DNA of 40,515 nt from CAYVFC01 sp964450715 (GCA_964450715.1 CAYVFC010000071.1:1-40515); one strand, 5' to 3'; counted from the first letter of the stretch, positions 32,469 through 40,487 are shown. The notes: generated by a model from the sequence alone, not told the origin. Program-made: numbers and translations.

Positions 32469-33112
32469 GCCGCTCCTTCCCTCTGCTCGGCCTGGCGCTG
32501 CGCCTCCTCTGCCAGCCGCGCCAGCAGCTCACCGATCGCCTCGGTGTCCAGCACCAGCTCGATCCCGGCGGCCTCGATGGCCGCACGCGGCATCACCCGG
32601 CTCTCGGCCGTGGCCGGGTTCTGCGCGATACACAGGCCCCCGAGCTCCGCGACCAGCTTCATTGCCCGCGCGCCGTCGTCGTTCGCGCCCGAAAGGACGA
32701 CCGCTACCAGCCCGTCCCCGAAAGCGCGCGCCGCGCTCTCGAACAACACGTCGATGGAGGGCCTGACCCAGTTGACCTTCGGGTCCACCGACAGGGCGAG
32801 CGTGCCGTTTCTCTCCACCAGCAAATGGTAGTCGGCCGGGGCCGTGTAGACACGGCCCGACTCGAGGGGGAGCTTGTCCAGCGCCTCGCTCACCGGAAGC
32901 GCGACCCTGGAGGCCAGGTGCTCGGCAAACCCGCCGGTGTCGCTCTTATGCAGGTGGCTGACAATCAGCAGCGGCAGGGGATAGCCCCTGGGCAGCCGGC
33001 CGAGGATGGCGACCAGCGGCTCCGTCGCCCCGGCCGAGCCGCCGATCACCACGACGCGGTACCTCGCGGCCCTGGAGCTCTCCCCGGTCGGCGTTTCCCT
33101 TCTGTCCGTCAC
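32465..33112 (-). CDS. cheB: CheB-type protein-glutamate methylesterase domain, stand-alone
   Basis: The protein has 215 residues, the size of the catalytic domain alone; the usual N-terminal receiver is absent. The catalytic triad is visible: Ser26 in IGGSAGATEPL, His53 in IVSHLHKSDTGGFAEHL, and Asp146 in VLSGANDDGARAM (the family usually has GMG.DG here). In chemotaxis, CheB removes methyl groups from receptor glutamates or deamidates receptor glutamines. No chemoreceptor is present in the window, so the target here is unknown. In this operon it lies between cheR and two kinases, with four-base overlaps. Confidence 0.88.
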   Translation of the reverse strand: MTDRRETPTGESSRAARYRVVVIGGSAGATEPLVAILGRLPRGYPLPLLIVSHLHKSDTGGFAEHLASRVALPVSEALDKLPLESGRVYTAPADYHLLVERNGTLALSVDPKVNWVRPSIDVLFESAARAFGDGLVAVVLSGANDDGARAMKLVAELGGLCIAQNPATAESRVMPRAAIEAAGIELVLDTEAIGELLARLAEEAQRQAEQREGAA

Positions 33113-33948
33113 TCGGTCCTCTTCTTGTAGATGCGGGCCGCGCGGTCCACCACCTCGTAGCGGTCGGCGACCGAGCTGAACCGAATATCCTCCTTGGAGC
33201 CCAGTAGCAGAAACCCGCCTCGCACCAGGCTCTCGGTGAACAGCCCCAGCGCCCGGTCCTGTAGCTCGCGGTTGAAGTAAATGAGCACGTTGCGGCAGAG
33301 GATGAGGTTCATCTCGCCAAAAACGCGGTCGGCGGTCAGGTTGTGGTTGGCGAAGGTGATGCGGTCCCGCAGAGACGCGTCCAGCGAGGCCGAGTCGTAC
33401 AGCGCGTGGTAATACTCAGAGAAGGAACCGGTGCCGCCCGCCTGCTGGTAGTTGCGGGTGAACTCCTGCATGCGTTCGGCCGGGTAGATCCCGCGCTCGG
33501 CCTGCTGCAATGCGTCATCGTTGAAGTCGGTGCCGAAGATGGTGGTCCGGTCGGACACCCCCGACTCCCTGAGCACGATGGCCAGTGAATAGACTTCCTC
33601 GCCCGTGGCGCATCCCGCGGCCCAGGCCTTGACGAAGGGGAAGCTCTTGAGCACGGGCACCACCTGCTCGCGCAGCGCCCGGTAGACGAAGGGATCGCGG
33701 AACATCTCGGTGACCGCGATGGAGAAGTGCTGCGCCAGCTCCGAGAACAGCTGCTCTTCGTGCAAGACCCGGGGGATGAGCTCGGAGATGCTCGCGGCGC
33801 GCTTCTTGGCCACGAACTGCCGTACGCGCCGGTCGACCGACGCCCGCGCGTAGGAGCGGAAGTCGTAGCCATAGCGACGGAACACCGCCTCCAGCAGCAG
33901 ATCGACCTCGATGTCCTCGATCTCGTTCGGCGTCATCTCCCCTCGCAT
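33109..33948 (-). CDS. cheR: CheR-type protein-glutamate O-methyltransferase
   Basis: The protein has 279 residues. The N-terminal helical domain has DVDLLLEAVFRRYG-type sequence with YARASVDRRVRQF. The SAM-binding domain has TEMFRDPFVYRAL, AAGCATGEEVYSLAIVL (family: SAGCSTGEEPYS) and LILCRNVLIYF. It is expected to methylate glutamates using SAM. The start ATG 33948 is the downstream part of a TGATG junction with the large kinase gene. No pentapeptide-tethered receptor or CheA/CheW is nearby; the methylated substrate could be a kinase coiled coil or another protein encoded elsewhere. Confidence 0.92.
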   Translation of the reverse strand: MRGEMTPNEIEDIEVDLLLEAVFRRYGYDFRSYARASVDRRVRQFVAKKRAASISELIPRVLHEEQLFSELAQHFSIAVTEMFRDPFVYRALREQVVPVLKSFPFVKAWAAGCATGEEVYSLAIVLRESGVSDRTTIFGTDFNDDALQQAERGIYPAERMQEFTRNYQQAGGTGSFSEYYHALYDSASLDASLRDRITFANHNLTADRVFGEMNLILCRNVLIYFNRELQDRALGLFTESLVRGGFLLLGSKEDIRFSSVADRYEVVDRAARIYKKRTE

Positions 33949-36900
33949 CAGCGGTAGAGCCAGACCCGCAGCATTGAGATCAGGCGGTCCCGGTCCACGG
34001 GTTTGGGCAGGTAGTCGCTGGCGCCGGCTTCGAGACAGCGCTGCTGGTCCCCCGGCATGACCTTGGCCGTCAGCGCGATGATGGGCAGCTTCGCGAAGCG
34101 CTGTTGCGCGCGGATGCGCTCGATGGTCTGGTACCCGTCCAGCACCGGCATCATGATGTCCATCAACGCCAGGTTCACGTCCGGCTCCCGCTCCAGCAGC
34201 TCGAGCGCCTTCTGCCCGTTCTCGGCCTTGAGCACGCGCATCCCCCGCTCGGCTAGGATGCGCGTGAGCGCGAACAGCGTTCGCATGTCGTCGTCGACCA
34301 GCAGCACCTTCTTGTCGCGCAGAAGCGCGTCCACGTCGTGCAGGCTGGCGATTACCTGCCGTTTTTTCTCCGGCATGTCGGCTACCACCCGGTGCAGGAA
34401 CAGCGACACCTCGTCCAGCAACCTTTCGTCGGAGCGCACGCCCTTGATGATGACCGAGTCGGAAAAGCTCCTCAGGTGCAGGTCCTGCTGCCAGGTGAGG
34501 TCTCGCCCCGTGTAGACGATGACCGGCGGAAGCTCGATGCTCTCGTCCCGCTCGGCGCGCCCGAGAAGCTCGTCGCCATCGAAGTCCCACAGTCCCAGAT
34601 CCAGCACCATGCAGTCGTAGGTCCGAGAGCGCAGCGCCTCGATGGCCTCGGCCCCGCCCGCCATCTCGTCCACCTCGACGTCCTTGTCGGCGATCAGCTC
34701 GACGATGCCCCGCCGGGTATGCTCGTCGTCCTCCACCACCAGCACCCGCTTGGTCTTACCGGCAGCGGTCCGGTCGAGCCTGTCCAGCGCCTCACCGATC
34801 TGCTCGGCCGTTAGCGGTTTCTGCAAAAACCCGATGGCCCCTTTGCGGCGGGCGGCCGCGGCCTCGCGCTCCTGGGCCGAGGCGATGTGCACCGGGATAT
34901 GCCGGGTCTCCGGGTCTTCCTTGAGCAGCTCGAGCGCGCGCCAGCCGTCGATGCCCGGCAGCTTAAGATCCAGCAGGATGCCGCCCGGATGGAAACGGCG
35001 CGCCAGGTCGATGCCCTCCTCCCCGGTGGTGGCCGCCAGCACCTTGAACCCCTGCTCGCGGCACTGCCGGGCCAGCGCGGCGGCAAAGCGCACGTCGTCC
35101 TCGATGATCAGGATCGAGCGATCGCCCTTCTGGATCTCTGCCCGGTCGTCGGCAACCAGGGAGACCGGTACCAGTACCGGCGGCGACGGCCGATCGTGTT
35201 CGACTTCAGGCTCGTGCGGCAGCGCACGGAGCTCGCTCTCGGTAGCCGGCCTCTGCAGCGGAAGGTAGACGGTGAAGGTCGATCCTCGACCCGGCTCGCT
35301 CTGCAGATGGATCTCGCCGCCCAGGATACGGGTTAGCTCCCTGACGATGGAAAGTCCCAGACCGGTCCCGCCGTATTTCCGGGCCGTTCCTCCTTCGGCC
35401 TGCTGGAAGGCCTCGAAGATGACCTTCTGCTTGTCGGGCGGAATGCCGATCCCCGTATCCGAGACAGACACGCGCAACGCCTGGTCGGGCCGTAACCGGC
35501 TCAGCCGCCCGGCATCGTCCGCACCGGCAACGGCAAAGGTGATCGCGACCCTCCCCGACTCGGTAAACTTGACGGCATTACCGACCAGGTTCTTGAGCAC
35601 CTGCTCGACCCGCTGCCGGTCCGAGGTGAATCGCTCCGGGGTACCGGGCTCGATCGCAACCTGCAGGGCGATGCCCCTCTCCCCGGCCACGCGCTCGAAC
35701 GCCGCGGACAGCGAAGCGGCCACGTCCGCAGGGTAGACATCGCCGAAGCGCAGCTCCATGCGCCCCGCCTCGATCTTGGACAGATCCAGGATCTCGTTGA
35801 TGAGCGAGAGCAGATCGTTTCCGCCCTGGTAGATGAGCCCGGCCGACTCCACCTGCTCCGGGCTCAGGTTGCCCGGCTTGTTCTCCGACAGCGAGCGGGA
35901 GAGCAGCAGCAGGCTGTTGAGCGGGGTCCTCAGCTCGTGCGACATGTTGGCGAGAAACTCCGACTTGTACTTGCTGGCCAGCGCCAGCGCCTCTGCCTTC
36001 TCGCTGATCTCCTTTCTCGCCAGCTCCACCTCCCTCTTCTGCCGCACCAGCAGCTCGGTCTTCTCCTCCAGCTCTTCGTTGGTGACCTGCAGCTGCTCCT
36101 GCTGCGCCTTGAGCCTAGCCTGAGAATCCCGAAGCCGCTGCGCTTGCTCCTCCAGCTCCTCGTTGGCAGCTTTGAGCTCCTCCTGCTGGGTCCGTAGCTC
36201 CTCGGTCATCGCCTGGGACTGCTCCAGCAGCCGGGCCTGCGTCTCGCGAGCCCGGGCGCTCTCCACGGCCAGCGCGATACTCTCGGATACCTCCTTCAAA
36301 AATCGCGATCCGAAATCATCCAACTGTTGCCGCAGCCCGAGCTCCAGCACCGCCCGCACCCGGCCCTCGCGCACGATGGGCTGCAGATGCACGATGCGGG
36401 GCAGCATCTTCCCCAGCCCGCTCTCGATGGCGAAGTACGACTCGGGGACATCGGTCAGCGTGATCGCCTTCTTCTTCTGGGCGGCCTGCCCCACCAGCCC
36501 CTCGCCAGGCGCGAAGCTGTAGGAGGCGCCGGCCCGCGTCTTGTGAGCGTAGCCGCCGGCCAGCTCCAGCCTGCCTTCCGCGGTCGCCGTGTAGAACAGA
36601 CCCATCGGCACCTGTAGCCGGTCGCAGATGTACCCGATTACGTTCCCGCCGAGCCTTTCCATGCTCGGATCTCCGGCCATACGCACGGAAAGCTCGGCCT
36701 GCGCGGTCTCGAGTAGGGCTTGCTGCCGCAGCTCCTCGTTACTCTGCTCCAGCTCGACCGTTCGCTCCCGGACCTGCTGCTTCAGCTCCTGCTGGTGTTG
36801 CAGCAAGGCCTGCTGGGCCGCTCTGCGGCCCATGTAGATGCTGAGCATCTCCGCTACCGAATCGACGAGCTTGCGCTCCTCCGACAGGAACGGGCCCTGG

Positions 36901-37700
36901 TCCCGCTCCGAGTGCTCGCCCCGGAGGCCGACCTCGACCTTGCCGCCGACGCCGTCCGAGGCTCGGATCTCCGCCGCCAGAGTTGCCGCACACCTGTCGA
37001 GCTCTCCGTTCTGGTGAACCTCATCTCCCAGCCGGATACGCACCACCGTGTCGACCGGGTATTGTAGAGACACGGCGAGCGCCGCCACCGCCTCCCGGAG
37101 CACCTGCTCGGTATCGGTCCCCTCCCGCTCGATGACCTCGCTGATCTGCTGCATGCAGCGCAGCTCCTTGACCCGGTCCCGCAACGCGCTCTCGGTCTCC
37201 CGTTCCGCGGTCACATCCAGGTTGGTCGACTGGTAGCCCGTCAGCTTGCCCTCGGCGTCCCGCAACGCTGTCGCATACCCTCGGGAGATGAACGTGGTCC
37301 CGTCCGCACGCTTGGCCAGAAACTCTCCTGCCCAGGCGTCGTGCTCGGCGAGCGCCCCGAGCACCGGCTGCGCGTCTTCCGTATTCACGAAGAAGCTGCC
37401 CACGCTGTTGCCGACCGCGCTCTTTGCGTCCGGGTAGCCCCACATCTCCAGGAACGTACGATTCACGTGCGTGATGATCCCTTCGGCATCCGCGATGCTC
37501 TGCGAAGCGATCGAGGCATGAAACACCTCGTTTTTGATGCGAAGCTCGGCCTCGGTCGCTCCCAACGCGGCGAGCAAGCGCTCGTCGCTGCTCTCGTTCT
37601 TGCTCGGCAACCGGTTGCTCGTCCGCTTTCCGCCCACCGCGCCACCGCTAGCGGCCCTGCAGCTCGCCGCCTTGCCGGCCTTCTTCTTTTTCGTAACCAC
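33948..37700 (-). CDS. Large hybrid histidine kinase with three C-terminal receivers
   Basis: The protein has 1,250 residues from a GTG start with GGGGGGCG upstream. The order is a basic N-terminus, PAS (about 48-170), GAF-like (180-300), coiled coil, GAF (about 335-490, PMGLFYTAT...LQPIVREGRVRAVLELGL), and a long Glu/Gln-rich coiled coil. The HisKA H-box has His588 in FLANMSHELRTPLNSLLL. The ATPase domain has LVGNAVKFTE, DTGIGIP and GTGLGLSIVREL. Three receivers have acceptor Asp911, Asp1034 and Asp1181. The second receiver has DLGLWDFDGD instead of the usual MP motif after Asp. No membrane segment is seen. Triple receivers in series suggest a phosphorelay with several outputs. Confidence 0.9.
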   Translation of the reverse strand: MVTKKKKAGKAASCRAASGGAVGGKRTSNRLPSKNESSDERLLAALGATEAELRIKNEVFHASIASQSIADAEGIITHVNRTFLEMWGYPDAKSAVGNSVGSFFVNTEDAQPVLGALAEHDAWAGEFLAKRADGTTFISRGYATALRDAEGKLTGYQSTNLDVTAERETESALRDRVKELRCMQQISEVIEREGTDTEQVLREAVAALAVSLQYPVDTVVRIRLGDEVHQNGELDRCAATLAAEIRASDGVGGKVEVGLRGEHSERDQGPFLSEERKLVDSVAEMLSIYMGRRAAQQALLQHQQELKQQVRERTVELEQSNEELRQQALLETAQAELSVRMAGDPSMERLGGNVIGYICDRLQVPMGLFYTATAEGRLELAGGYAHKTRAGASYSFAPGEGLVGQAAQKKKAITLTDVPESYFAIESGLGKMLPRIVHLQPIVREGRVRAVLELGLRQQLDDFGSRFLKEVSESIALAVESARARETQARLLEQSQAMTEELRTQQEELKAANEELEEQAQRLRDSQARLKAQQEQLQVTNEELEEKTELLVRQKREVELARKEISEKAEALALASKYKSEFLANMSHELRTPLNSLLLLSRSLSENKPGNLSPEQVESAGLIYQGGNDLLSLINEILDLSKIEAGRMELRFGDVYPADVAASLSAAFERVAGERGIALQVAIEPGTPERFTSDRQRVEQVLKNLVGNAVKFTESGRVAITFAVAGADDAGRLSRLRPDQALRVSVSDTGIGIPPDKQKVIFEAFQQAEGGTARKYGGTGLGLSIVRELTRILGGEIHLQSEPGRGSTFTVYLPLQRPATESELRALPHEPEVEHDRPSPPVLVPVSLVADDRAEIQKGDRSILIIEDDVRFAAALARQCREQGFKVLAATTGEEGIDLARRFHPGGILLDLKLPGIDGWRALELLKEDPETRHIPVHIASAQEREAAAARRKGAIGFLQKPLTAEQIGEALDRLDRTAAGKTKRVLVVEDDEHTRRGIVELIADKDVEVDEMAGGAEAIEALRSRTYDCMVLDLGLWDFDGDELLGRAERDESIELPPVIVYTGRDLTWQQDLHLRSFSDSVIIKGVRSDERLLDEVSLFLHRVVADMPEKKRQVIASLHDVDALLRDKKVLLVDDDMRTLFALTRILAERGMRVLKAENGQKALELLEREPDVNLALMDIMMPVLDGYQTIERIRAQQRFAKLPIIALTAKVMPGDQQRCLEAGASDYLPKPVDRDRLISMLRVWLYR

Positions 37701-37714
37701 GGATTCGCCCCCCT

Positions 37715-38314
37715 TCAGCGGCCCCGCCCATCAGCGGAAATCCTTTCCTGTTCGATCGCCGACCGCCTGCCCACCACGCTGAGCACCGTGCGCTTGAAAA
37801 GCTCCCGGTCCACCGGCTTGGCCAGCATCATGATGGGCGCGTGCTGCATGGCCTGGGTGACGAGCTCGCTGTCCGGAAAGCCGGTCACCACCACCACCGG
37901 CAGAGACGTATGCTCAGGGCGCAGCCGGGCCAGCAGCTCCGGGCCGGTCATCCCCGGCATTTTGAGATCCAGAACGATGATGTCGGGTACCTGCTCGGCG
38001 ACCAGCTCCAGCGCCCGCGCGCCGCTGGTGGCCTGTCGCGAGCTTCCCCCGAACCCGGCGATCATCTTGGCCAGGCTCTGGCAAATCCTGGGCTCGTCGT
38101 CCACGATCAGCGCGGAGAAGGAAGCGGCAGGGGAGCGACCGGTCTGCTGCCCGTCGGCCCAGCGCACGAGCGCCTCCTTGCGGAATCGCCAGTCCTTGCC
38201 GACCTTGAAGCAAGGGAGCCCTCCCCGGCGCGCCAGCCGGCGAACGGTCTCGACGTGTGTGCCGAGAAAGGCCGCCGCGGCGCGCGCATTCAACACATCT
38301 AAATCACCAGGCAT
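37715..38314 (-). CDS. Excisionase-type HTH fused to a receiver domain
   Basis: The protein has 199 residues. The N-terminal about 53 residues form a MerR/excisionase-like HTH (LNARAAAAFLGTHVETVRRL, then GGLPCFKVGKDWRFRKEAL). After a short linker a receiver follows, with Asp72-Asp73 in IVDDEP, acceptor Asp116 in IIVLDLKMPGMTG and Lys166 in LAKPVD. Most response regulators have the receiver first, so the order here is reversed. It is the first gene of the signalling operon, with 14 bp to the large kinase. It probably binds DNA under phospho-control, perhaps at the phased repeats upstream of its own gene. Confidence 0.88.
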   Translation of the reverse strand: MPGDLDVLNARAAAAFLGTHVETVRRLARRGGLPCFKVGKDWRFRKEALVRWADGQQTGRSPAASFSALIVDDEPRICQSLAKMIAGFGGSSRQATSGARALELVAEQVPDIIVLDLKMPGMTGPELLARLRPEHTSLPVVVVTGFPDSELVTQAMQHAPIMMLAKPVDRELFKRTVLSVVGRRSAIEQERISADGRGR

Positions 38315-38436
38315 TTCGCCGGCCTCCCAGCTCTGAGCCCGCTCCGAGAAGACTCCCCGGTCCTGCCGCGACCGACTCCGGTTCCTAGCCTCAGGCCGAA
38401 AAGGCCCGGCACACTACCCGCCGAGCCCGTATTCAT

Positions 38437-38471
38437 GTTGACTTCAGTTGAGTTAAGTTGATTTCAGTTGA
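38437..38471. promoter_or_regulatory. Four GTTGA motifs at exact 10-bp spacing (candidate operator)
   Basis: GTTGA occurs at 38437, 38447, 38457 and 38467. The spacers between them are CTTCA, GTTAA and TTTCA, so a larger 20-bp direct repeat GTTGA(C/T)TTCAGTTGA is also present. Spacing of one helical turn puts all copies on one face of the DNA. The array lies between the HTH-receiver gene (123 bp away) and the divergent zinc-ribbon gene (83 bp). This is well suited to a multimeric regulator, most simply the HTH protein encoded next to it. Confidence 0.6.
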
Positions 38472-38553
38472 CATCGAACCTTTTGTCAATACCCCGCCAA
38501 AAGCCGAGAGGGGCTGGCGTGGACGCGGTTAGTCCCTATGTTGTCCGATAGCC

Positions 38554-38805
38554 ATGAAATGCCCCGGACAAGATACCCGGTACTGGAAGCCGGGAGACAT
38601 CTTCGATATCGAGTGCCCGGCCTGCGGGGGCACGGTCGAGTTCTTCAAGGACGAGATGCGCATCCGCTGCCGGAAGTGCAAGAAGATCGTGCCCAACCCC
38701 AAGGCCGACTTCGGCTGCGCCGAGTACTGCGAGTACGCCGATCAGTGCGTGGGCCCGGAGCTGGCCGACAAGATCCGGGAGCAGGCCCGGCAGAAGAAGC
38801 AGTAG
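38554..38805 (+). CDS. Small zinc-ribbon protein, eight cysteines
   Basis: The protein has 83 residues: MKCPGQDTRYWKPGDIFDIE, then CPAC...CRKC (Cys21, Cys24, Cys39, Cys42) as a zinc ribbon, and a second cluster Cys55, Cys59, Cys65 in FGCAEYCEYADQCVG. I recall the same MKCPGQDTRYWKP opening and C-terminal Cys cluster in short proteins, or in the N-terminal part of longer HD-domain proteins, of anaerobic bacteria. The function is unknown. It is divergent from the signalling operon across the phased GTTGA repeats, and 8 bp before a MITE-like element; cooT lies downstream. Confidence 0.8.
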   Translation: MKCPGQDTRYWKPGDIFDIECPACGGTVEFFKDEMRIRCRKCKKIVPNPKADFGCAEYCEYADQCVGPELADKIREQARQKKQ

Positions 38806-38812
38806 GGATTGC

Positions 38813-38978
38813 CTAGAGCCCATCTCAAAAATGCTCCCGTCGTCTTTCGGGCGGGGGCGGCCCCGTCTGCGGCGTCGCTCCTGCTCGAAATAGCACCACT
38901 ATTGCTCGTCGTCGCTCCTTGCATCCGGGGCCGCCGCGCTCCGAAATACTCGGTCCGCATTTTTGAGATGGGCTCTAG
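38813..38978. mobile_element. 166-bp MITE-like element with perfect 22-bp terminal inverted repeats
   Basis: CTAGAGCCCATCTCAAAAAT (start of the left end, 38813-38834) is the perfect reverse complement of 38957-38978 over all 22 bases. The inside is also largely self-complementary: GTCGCTCCTGCTCGAAATAG meets CTATTGCTCGTCGTCGCTCC around the centre ACCA. No protein is encoded. Long perfect ends, small size and a fold-back centre define a MITE or similar non-autonomous element. No source transposase with such ends is in the window. Confidence 0.85.
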
Positions 38979-39188
38979 CGATATTGATCGGCAAAGGCGA
39001 TCGGCAATCGCGCGTCGGGATCGAAGAATAGTTCAACAAGAACGACCAGATACCGAACGGGAGATCGGCAAACGAGTCTACGAAAACCCTCGGTTCGTCT
39101 GTCTCCGGCGGGGGCGACCGGTCGAGAGGCAGCCTTTTGCGCCACAGCGCAGCTTCGGGTAGAAGACCCGTGGAGAGGAGACCCGGAT
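38979..39188. other. Leader of cooT, no gene seen
   Basis: The 210 bp between the MITE-like element and cooT hold no supported coding region. GGAGAGGAGACCC ends 5 bp before the cooT ATG as a strong ribosome binding site. The promoter is not recognisable by eye. Confidence 0.5.
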
Positions 39189-39380
39189 ATGTGTGAATCG
39201 AACGCTTATATCGTACGCGACGGCAAGGAAGAGCTGGTGCTCAGGGACGTGGCCAGCATGGAGCCCCAGGGCGAGAAGGTGGTGCTGAAGGGCGTGCTGG
39301 GCCACGCCACCGAGGTCAAGGCGCGGCTGCTCAAGATGGACTTCATGGAGCACAAGATCCTGCTGGAAGAGATCGAGTAG
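39189..39380 (+). CDS. cooT: CooT family nickel-binding protein
   Basis: The protein has 63 residues, opening MCESNAYIVRDGKEELVLRD and ending with a VKARLLKMDFMEHKILLEEI segment, which is the CooT family pattern and length. In the CooT protein of Rhodospirillum, Cys2 of the MC start is needed to bind nickel, and the protein assists nickel delivery to CO dehydrogenase. Cys2 is present here and is the only cysteine. Its position within 330 bp of cooC, facing it, supports a role in CODH maturation. Confidence 0.9.
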   Translation: MCESNAYIVRDGKEELVLRDVASMEPQGEKVVLKGVLGHATEVKARLLKMDFMEHKILLEEIE

Positions 39381-39396
39381 TCCGCGCGCCCCCCCA

Positions 39397-39460
39397 TGTC
39401 ATTTCGAGCGAAGCGAGAAATCTCTTTCGATGGAGATCTCTCACTACGTTCGAGATGACA
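39397..39460. repeat. TCATTTCGA-type palindromic repeat
   Basis: TGTCATTTCGAGCGAAGCGA (39397-39416) and its arm CTACGTTCGAGATGACA (39444-39460) form an inverted repeat, with AGATCTCTC inside. It is the fourth copy of the family in the window. It separates cooT from the PIN fragment and could serve as a terminator. Confidence 0.82.
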
Positions 39461-39470
39461 GGGTGGGGCG

Positions 39471-39700
39471 CGCCTTCGGCTCCTCGAAATGGCGATTCGG
39501 GGCCATTGTCGCGGCTTTCCGGGAAGTTACCGGGACGAACGAAAGCGGTGTAGGGGGCAATACCGTGTTCGACGCCCAGATCGCCGCGCTGTGTCTGGAA
39601 AGCGGCGTAGGCGAGATCCTGGACGGAGGACCGCGACTTCGTTCGTTTCGCCCGGCTGCGCGTCGTCTCGCTCCGGGAACGCGCCGCGCGATCGAGGTGA
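39471..39700 (+). pseudogene. Decayed PIN-domain (VapC-type) toxin fragment with a frameshift
   Basis: One frame reads GGNTVFDAQIAALCLESGVG then EIL. A +1 shift then gives EDRDFVRFARLRVVSLRER and a TGA at 39698-39700. Joined, these are the C-terminal half of a PIN domain: GN..FDA..AALCLE, EIL.(E)DRDF.RF..LRVVSL, including the third and fourth conserved acids. The N-terminal half is missing, the fragment starting close to the palindromic repeat. No antitoxin gene is recognisable. This is a dead remnant of a toxin-antitoxin locus. Confidence 0.7.
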
Positions 39701-39707
39701 CGGCCAG

Positions 39708-40487
39708 TTACCCGTCGGCGTCAGAAAGCAGCCTGTCCACCATCTGCCCAAACTCGGCCGGCGCCTCGTCCAGCCGGTCGTAGGGGCGGCGCGCCTCGCG
39801 GTCGGCCGCGGCGATGTTCTCGTCGACCGGGATCATGCCCAGGATGTCGAAGTCGGCCAGGTTCTTGCGGGCCTGCTCGCGGTCCTCGTCGTTCCTGACA
39901 CGGTTGACCACCACCGAGACGTTCTTGACCCCGATATCCCCGGCCAGCTTGCGGATGCGGCTGGCCGCCACCTGGCTGCGCTTGCCCGGGTCGACCACCA
40001 CTATGAGCCGGTCCACCGCCCCGGAGGTAGACCGGCCGATGTGCTCGACCCCGGCCTCCATGTCCATCACCACCGCGTCGTCCCGGTAGAGGATCAGGTG
40101 TTGCATGAGCGCCCTCAAAACGGCGCTTTCCGGGCAGAAGCAGCCGGAGCCGCCCTCGTCGATGGTGCCGGTCACCAGCAGCTTGACCCCGTCCTTCTCG
40201 CGGCTGAAGCGATCGGGCAGGTCGCTGACCTCGGGGTTGAGCTTGAAGGTGCCGCCGTACTGGCCCGGCGTTGTGCCTGTGCGCTCGGCGATCAGATCCC
40301 TGAGCTCGATGATGGGCGTGATGGGCGGGTCCTCGGGCACACCCAGCGCCGAGGCCAGGTTGGCGACCGGGTCGGCATCGATGGCCAATACCCGCTTGCC
40401 GCGCGCGGCCAGGTGCCGCGCGATCATGGCCGAAATCGTGGTCTTGCCCACTCCACCCTTGCCGCTGATGGCTACCTTGAGCGCCAC
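39708..40487 (-). CDS. cooC: CooC-type nickel-insertion ATPase for CO dehydrogenase
   Basis: The protein has 259 residues from GTG 40487 (AGGTGG upstream; a GTG at 40499 would add four residues). It has the deviant Walker A ISGKGGVGKTT at residues 7-17, LAIDADPVANLASALG, and the Cys116-Phe-Cys118 pair in GGSGCFCPESA that binds nickel in CooC dimers. VVMDMEAGVEHIGRST and VVVDPGKRS are further CooC hallmarks. CooC hydrolyses ATP while inserting nickel into CO dehydrogenase. The CODH gene itself is not in the window; it may lie beyond the right edge, upstream of cooC. Confidence 0.92.
   Translation of the reverse strand: MALKVAISGKGGVGKTTISAMIARHLAARGKRVLAIDADPVANLASALGVPEDPPITPIIELRDLIAERTGTTPGQYGGTFKLNPEVSDLPDRFSREKDGVKLLVTGTIDEGGSGCFCPESAVLRALMQHLILYRDDAVVMDMEAGVEHIGRSTSGAVDRLIVVVDPGKRSQVAASRIRKLAGDIGVKNVSVVVNRVRNDEDREQARKNLADFDILGMIPVDENIAAADREARRPYDRLDEAPAEFGQMVDRLLSDADG

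Noticed and set aside
28441..38314. A complete chemotaxis system
   Set aside because: CheB and CheR are present, but there is no CheA, CheW or methyl-accepting receptor in the window.
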